This document shows, in pieces, positions 5,984-7,326 of a DNA stretch of 7,326 nucleotides (the stretch's first letter is position 1; each line of letters opens with the position of its first letter). Made by a program: the position numbers and the translations under genes. The notes under the pieces are model-generated. The model was given only the letters and a program-made list of their open reading frames with translations, was not told the origin of the DNA and searched no databases. Source of the DNA: Actinomycetota bacterium (lineage in GTDB: Bacteria > Actinomycetota > Actinomycetes > S36-B12 > UBA10799); the NCBI GenBank assembly GCA_003452655.1, contig DMNR01000395.1, forward strand, positions 1 to 7,326, read 5' to 3'.

Positions 5984-6262
5984 ATGTCAGACATCAACCT
6001 CACCGACAGCACCACGGTCCTCGCCACCCTCACCGAGGTCATCGAGGAAATCGCCGGACCGCGTTCGGTCGCCATCACTCGCGAAGCTGCGTTCGACGCG
6101 GACCTGGGCCTCGATTCGCTCACGATGGTCGAAATCATCGTTGTCGCTGAAGAACGCTTCGACATCAAGATTCCGGATTCCGCGTTTGCCGAGATGACCA
6201 CTGTGGGCGAAGCCGTCGACTTCATCACCGAATCGGTGAAGGCTGCAAAGGCATCAGCATGA
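5984..6262 (+). CDS. acpP: Acyl carrier protein
   Basis: Small acidic carrier that holds growing acyl chains on a 4'-phosphopantetheine arm and delivers them to FabD, FabH, FabF and the reductive enzymes. At 92 residues it is slightly longer than the roughly 78 of E. coli AcpP. The extra is a short N-terminal piece and an Ala/Lys-rich tail (VKAAKASA). The modification motif is LGLDSLTMVEI (41-51), with Ser45 the attachment site for a holo-ACP synthase. EERFDIKIPDSAF (56-68) is the usual helix II/III region. The start has a good GGAG at five bases' spacing. The stop overlaps the fabF start (ATGA, 6259-6262). Identification is very secure. Confidence 0.97.
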   Translation: MSDINLTDSTTVLATLTEVIEEIAGPRSVAITREAAFDADLGLDSLTMVEIIVVAEERFDIKIPDSAFAEMTTVGEAVDFITESVKAAKASA

Positions 6263-7326
6263 CCTACTCCAACGATGCGGTGGTCGTGACGGGAATTGGC
6301 GCCACGACACCGCTCGGCGGAACTGCCCGCAGCAGCTGGCAACGTTTGTTGGCCGGCGACTCCGGGATCACCGAGTTGACCGACGACTGGGCACAAGACC
6401 TGCCGGTGCGAATCGCAGGAGTCGCCGCCGTGGACCCCGCGACCGAGCTTGATCGAGTCCAAGCTCGACGCTGGGATCGATCGCAGCAGTTCGCCGTGAT
6501 TTCTGCGCGGGAAGCTTGGGCCGATGCGGGGCTTGTCGACTTCGACCAACCCGAACGGCTTGCGGTCGCGTTTGCATCGGGAATTGGCGGAGTCACCACC
6601 TTGCTCTCGTCGTACGACACGCTCAATACGCGTGGTGCGAGCCGGATCTCACCGCTTGCCGTCACCATGCTGATGCCGAACGGACCTGCCGCGGCGGTTG
6701 GGCTCGAGCTGGGTGCACAAGCGGGGGTCCACACGCCCGTGAGTGCCTGCGCTTCGGGTGCCGAGGCCGTGTCCCTCGGCCTGGACCTCATCGCCCTCGG
6801 GCGGGCAGACGTTGTCGTCTGCGGTGGCACCGAGGCAAGCGTGCATGCGCTACCCATCGCCGGATTCGCAGCGATGCGAGCACTTTCAACACGAAACGAT
6901 GAACCCCAGGCGGCGTCCCGGCCGTACGACAAGGGCCGCGACGGATTTGTCCTCGGCGAAGGCGCAGGTGCACTGGTACTGGAACGTCGTAGCCATGCCA
7001 TTGCCCGCGGGGCAACCATCTACGCCGAAGTTGCTGGCGCAGGGGTGACGTCAGATGCCTTCCACGTTGCCGCTCCCGACCCTGAAGGATTCGGGGCAAG
7101 CCGCGCGATCTCGATTGCCTTGGCGAACGCAGCTGCGAGCCCAAGCGATGTCGTCCACATCAACGCACATGCCACCAGCACGCCGGTTGGCGACATCGCC
7201 GAATCGGCGGCCCTGCACCGAGCACTCGGAGCATCTGCGGAATCGATCGCCGTCAGCGCGACCAAGTCCGCAACAGGTCACCTGCTAGGTGCTGCGGGAG
7301 CGATTGAGGCCGTCTTCAGCGTGCTT
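6259..7326 (+). CDS. fabF: Beta-ketoacyl-ACP synthase II (C-terminus outside window)
   Basis: Elongating condensing enzyme: it takes an acyl chain from AcpP onto its cysteine and condenses it with malonyl-AcpP. 356 codons are present and open at the right edge; KAS II enzymes are about 410-415 residues, so about 55 are missing. The Cys-His-His triad is complete: Cys164 in SACASGAEA, His304 in NAHATSTPVGD and His341 in KSATGHLLGAAG, with conserved Lys336. SRPYDKGRDGFVLGEGAG (220-237) is the typical thiolase-fold segment, and VVVTGIGATTPLG (8-20) the family opening. The ATG overlaps the acpP stop and has AAGG seven bases before it. FabF rather than FabB is preferred from position after acpP and actinomycete gene order. 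Nothing in the visible part looks damaged. Confidence 0.95.
   Translation, partial: MTYSNDAVVVTGIGATTPLGGTARSSWQRLLAGDSGITELTDDWAQDLPVRIAGVAAVDPATELDRVQARRWDRSQQFAVISAREAWADAGLVDFDQPERLAVAFASGIGGVTTLLSSYDTLNTRGASRISPLAVTMLMPNGPAAAVGLELGAQAGVHTPVSACASGAEAVSLGLDLIALGRADVVVCGGTEASVHALPIAGFAAMRALSTRNDEPQAASRPYDKGRDGFVLGEGAGALVLERRSHAIARGATIYAEVAGAGVTSDAFHVAAPDPEGFGASRAISIALANAAASPSDVVHINAHATSTPVGDIAESAALHRALGASAESIAVSATKSATGHLLGAAGAIEAVFSVL

Noticed and set aside
5782..6549. 255-codon antisense frame across fabH, acpP and fabF
   Set aside because: It spans three well-supported genes in the other strand. Low-complexity Ser/Arg/Ala content and absence of motifs mark it as a shadow.
6264..7019. 251-codon antisense frame opposite fabF
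   Set aside because: Ser/Ala/Arg/Pro-rich shadow of the fabF codon pattern; no ribosome site or domain seen.
1..7326. tRNA, rRNA, CRISPR array, insertion sequence or phage element
   Set aside because: Read on both strands, no clover-leaf, regularly spaced repeats, transposase motifs or terminal inverted repeats were seen; the content is ordinary chromosomal genes.

Overview
The window comes from a moderately GC-rich (about 60% by eye) bacterium, most likely an actinomycete. Its core is the actinomycete type II fatty acid synthase locus in the order known from Streptomyces: a PucR-type regulator (fasR), then fabD, fabH, acpP and fabF. Catalytic residues are present in every enzyme. I cannot place the organism below the phylum/class level from this sequence.

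Layout. Positions 1-983 (minus strand) hold the N-terminal 327 codons of a secreted protein that runs off the left edge: signal peptide, a lysozyme-like domain, then a coiled-coil region like the N-terminal part of NlpC/P60-type cell-wall hydrolases. Positions 984-1146 are the divergent intergenic region, with clustered short inverted repeats. From 1147 everything is on the plus strand: a PfkB/ribokinase-family sugar kinase (1147-2013), overlapping by ATGA a TauE/SafE-family membrane exporter (2010-2768), then fasR (to 3973), a 79-base regulatory gap, fabD (4053-4988), fabH (4985-5929), a 54-base G-poor leader, acpP (5984-6262) and fabF (6259 to the right edge, about 55 residues short of a usual length).

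How the genes work together. FabD loads malonate from CoA onto the phosphopantetheine of AcpP. FabH condenses an acyl-CoA primer with malonyl-AcpP. FabF carries out later condensations. FasR is the expected pathway-specific activator, acting at the gap before fabD. The kinase/exporter pair shares strand and close spacing with fasR but has no obvious metabolic link to fatty acid synthesis.

No novel defence or mobile system is visible. The points worth a second look are translational and post-transcriptional. fasR has a strong Shine-Dalgarno sequence and conserved N-terminal codons upstream of its first conventional start, with an AUC codon at the right distance. fabD's GTG overlaps its own Shine-Dalgarno sequence. 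A triple AGAGGT repeat plus a complementary AACCTC lies before fabD, and a perfect 10-bp hairpin sits in the last codons of fabH, just before acpP.
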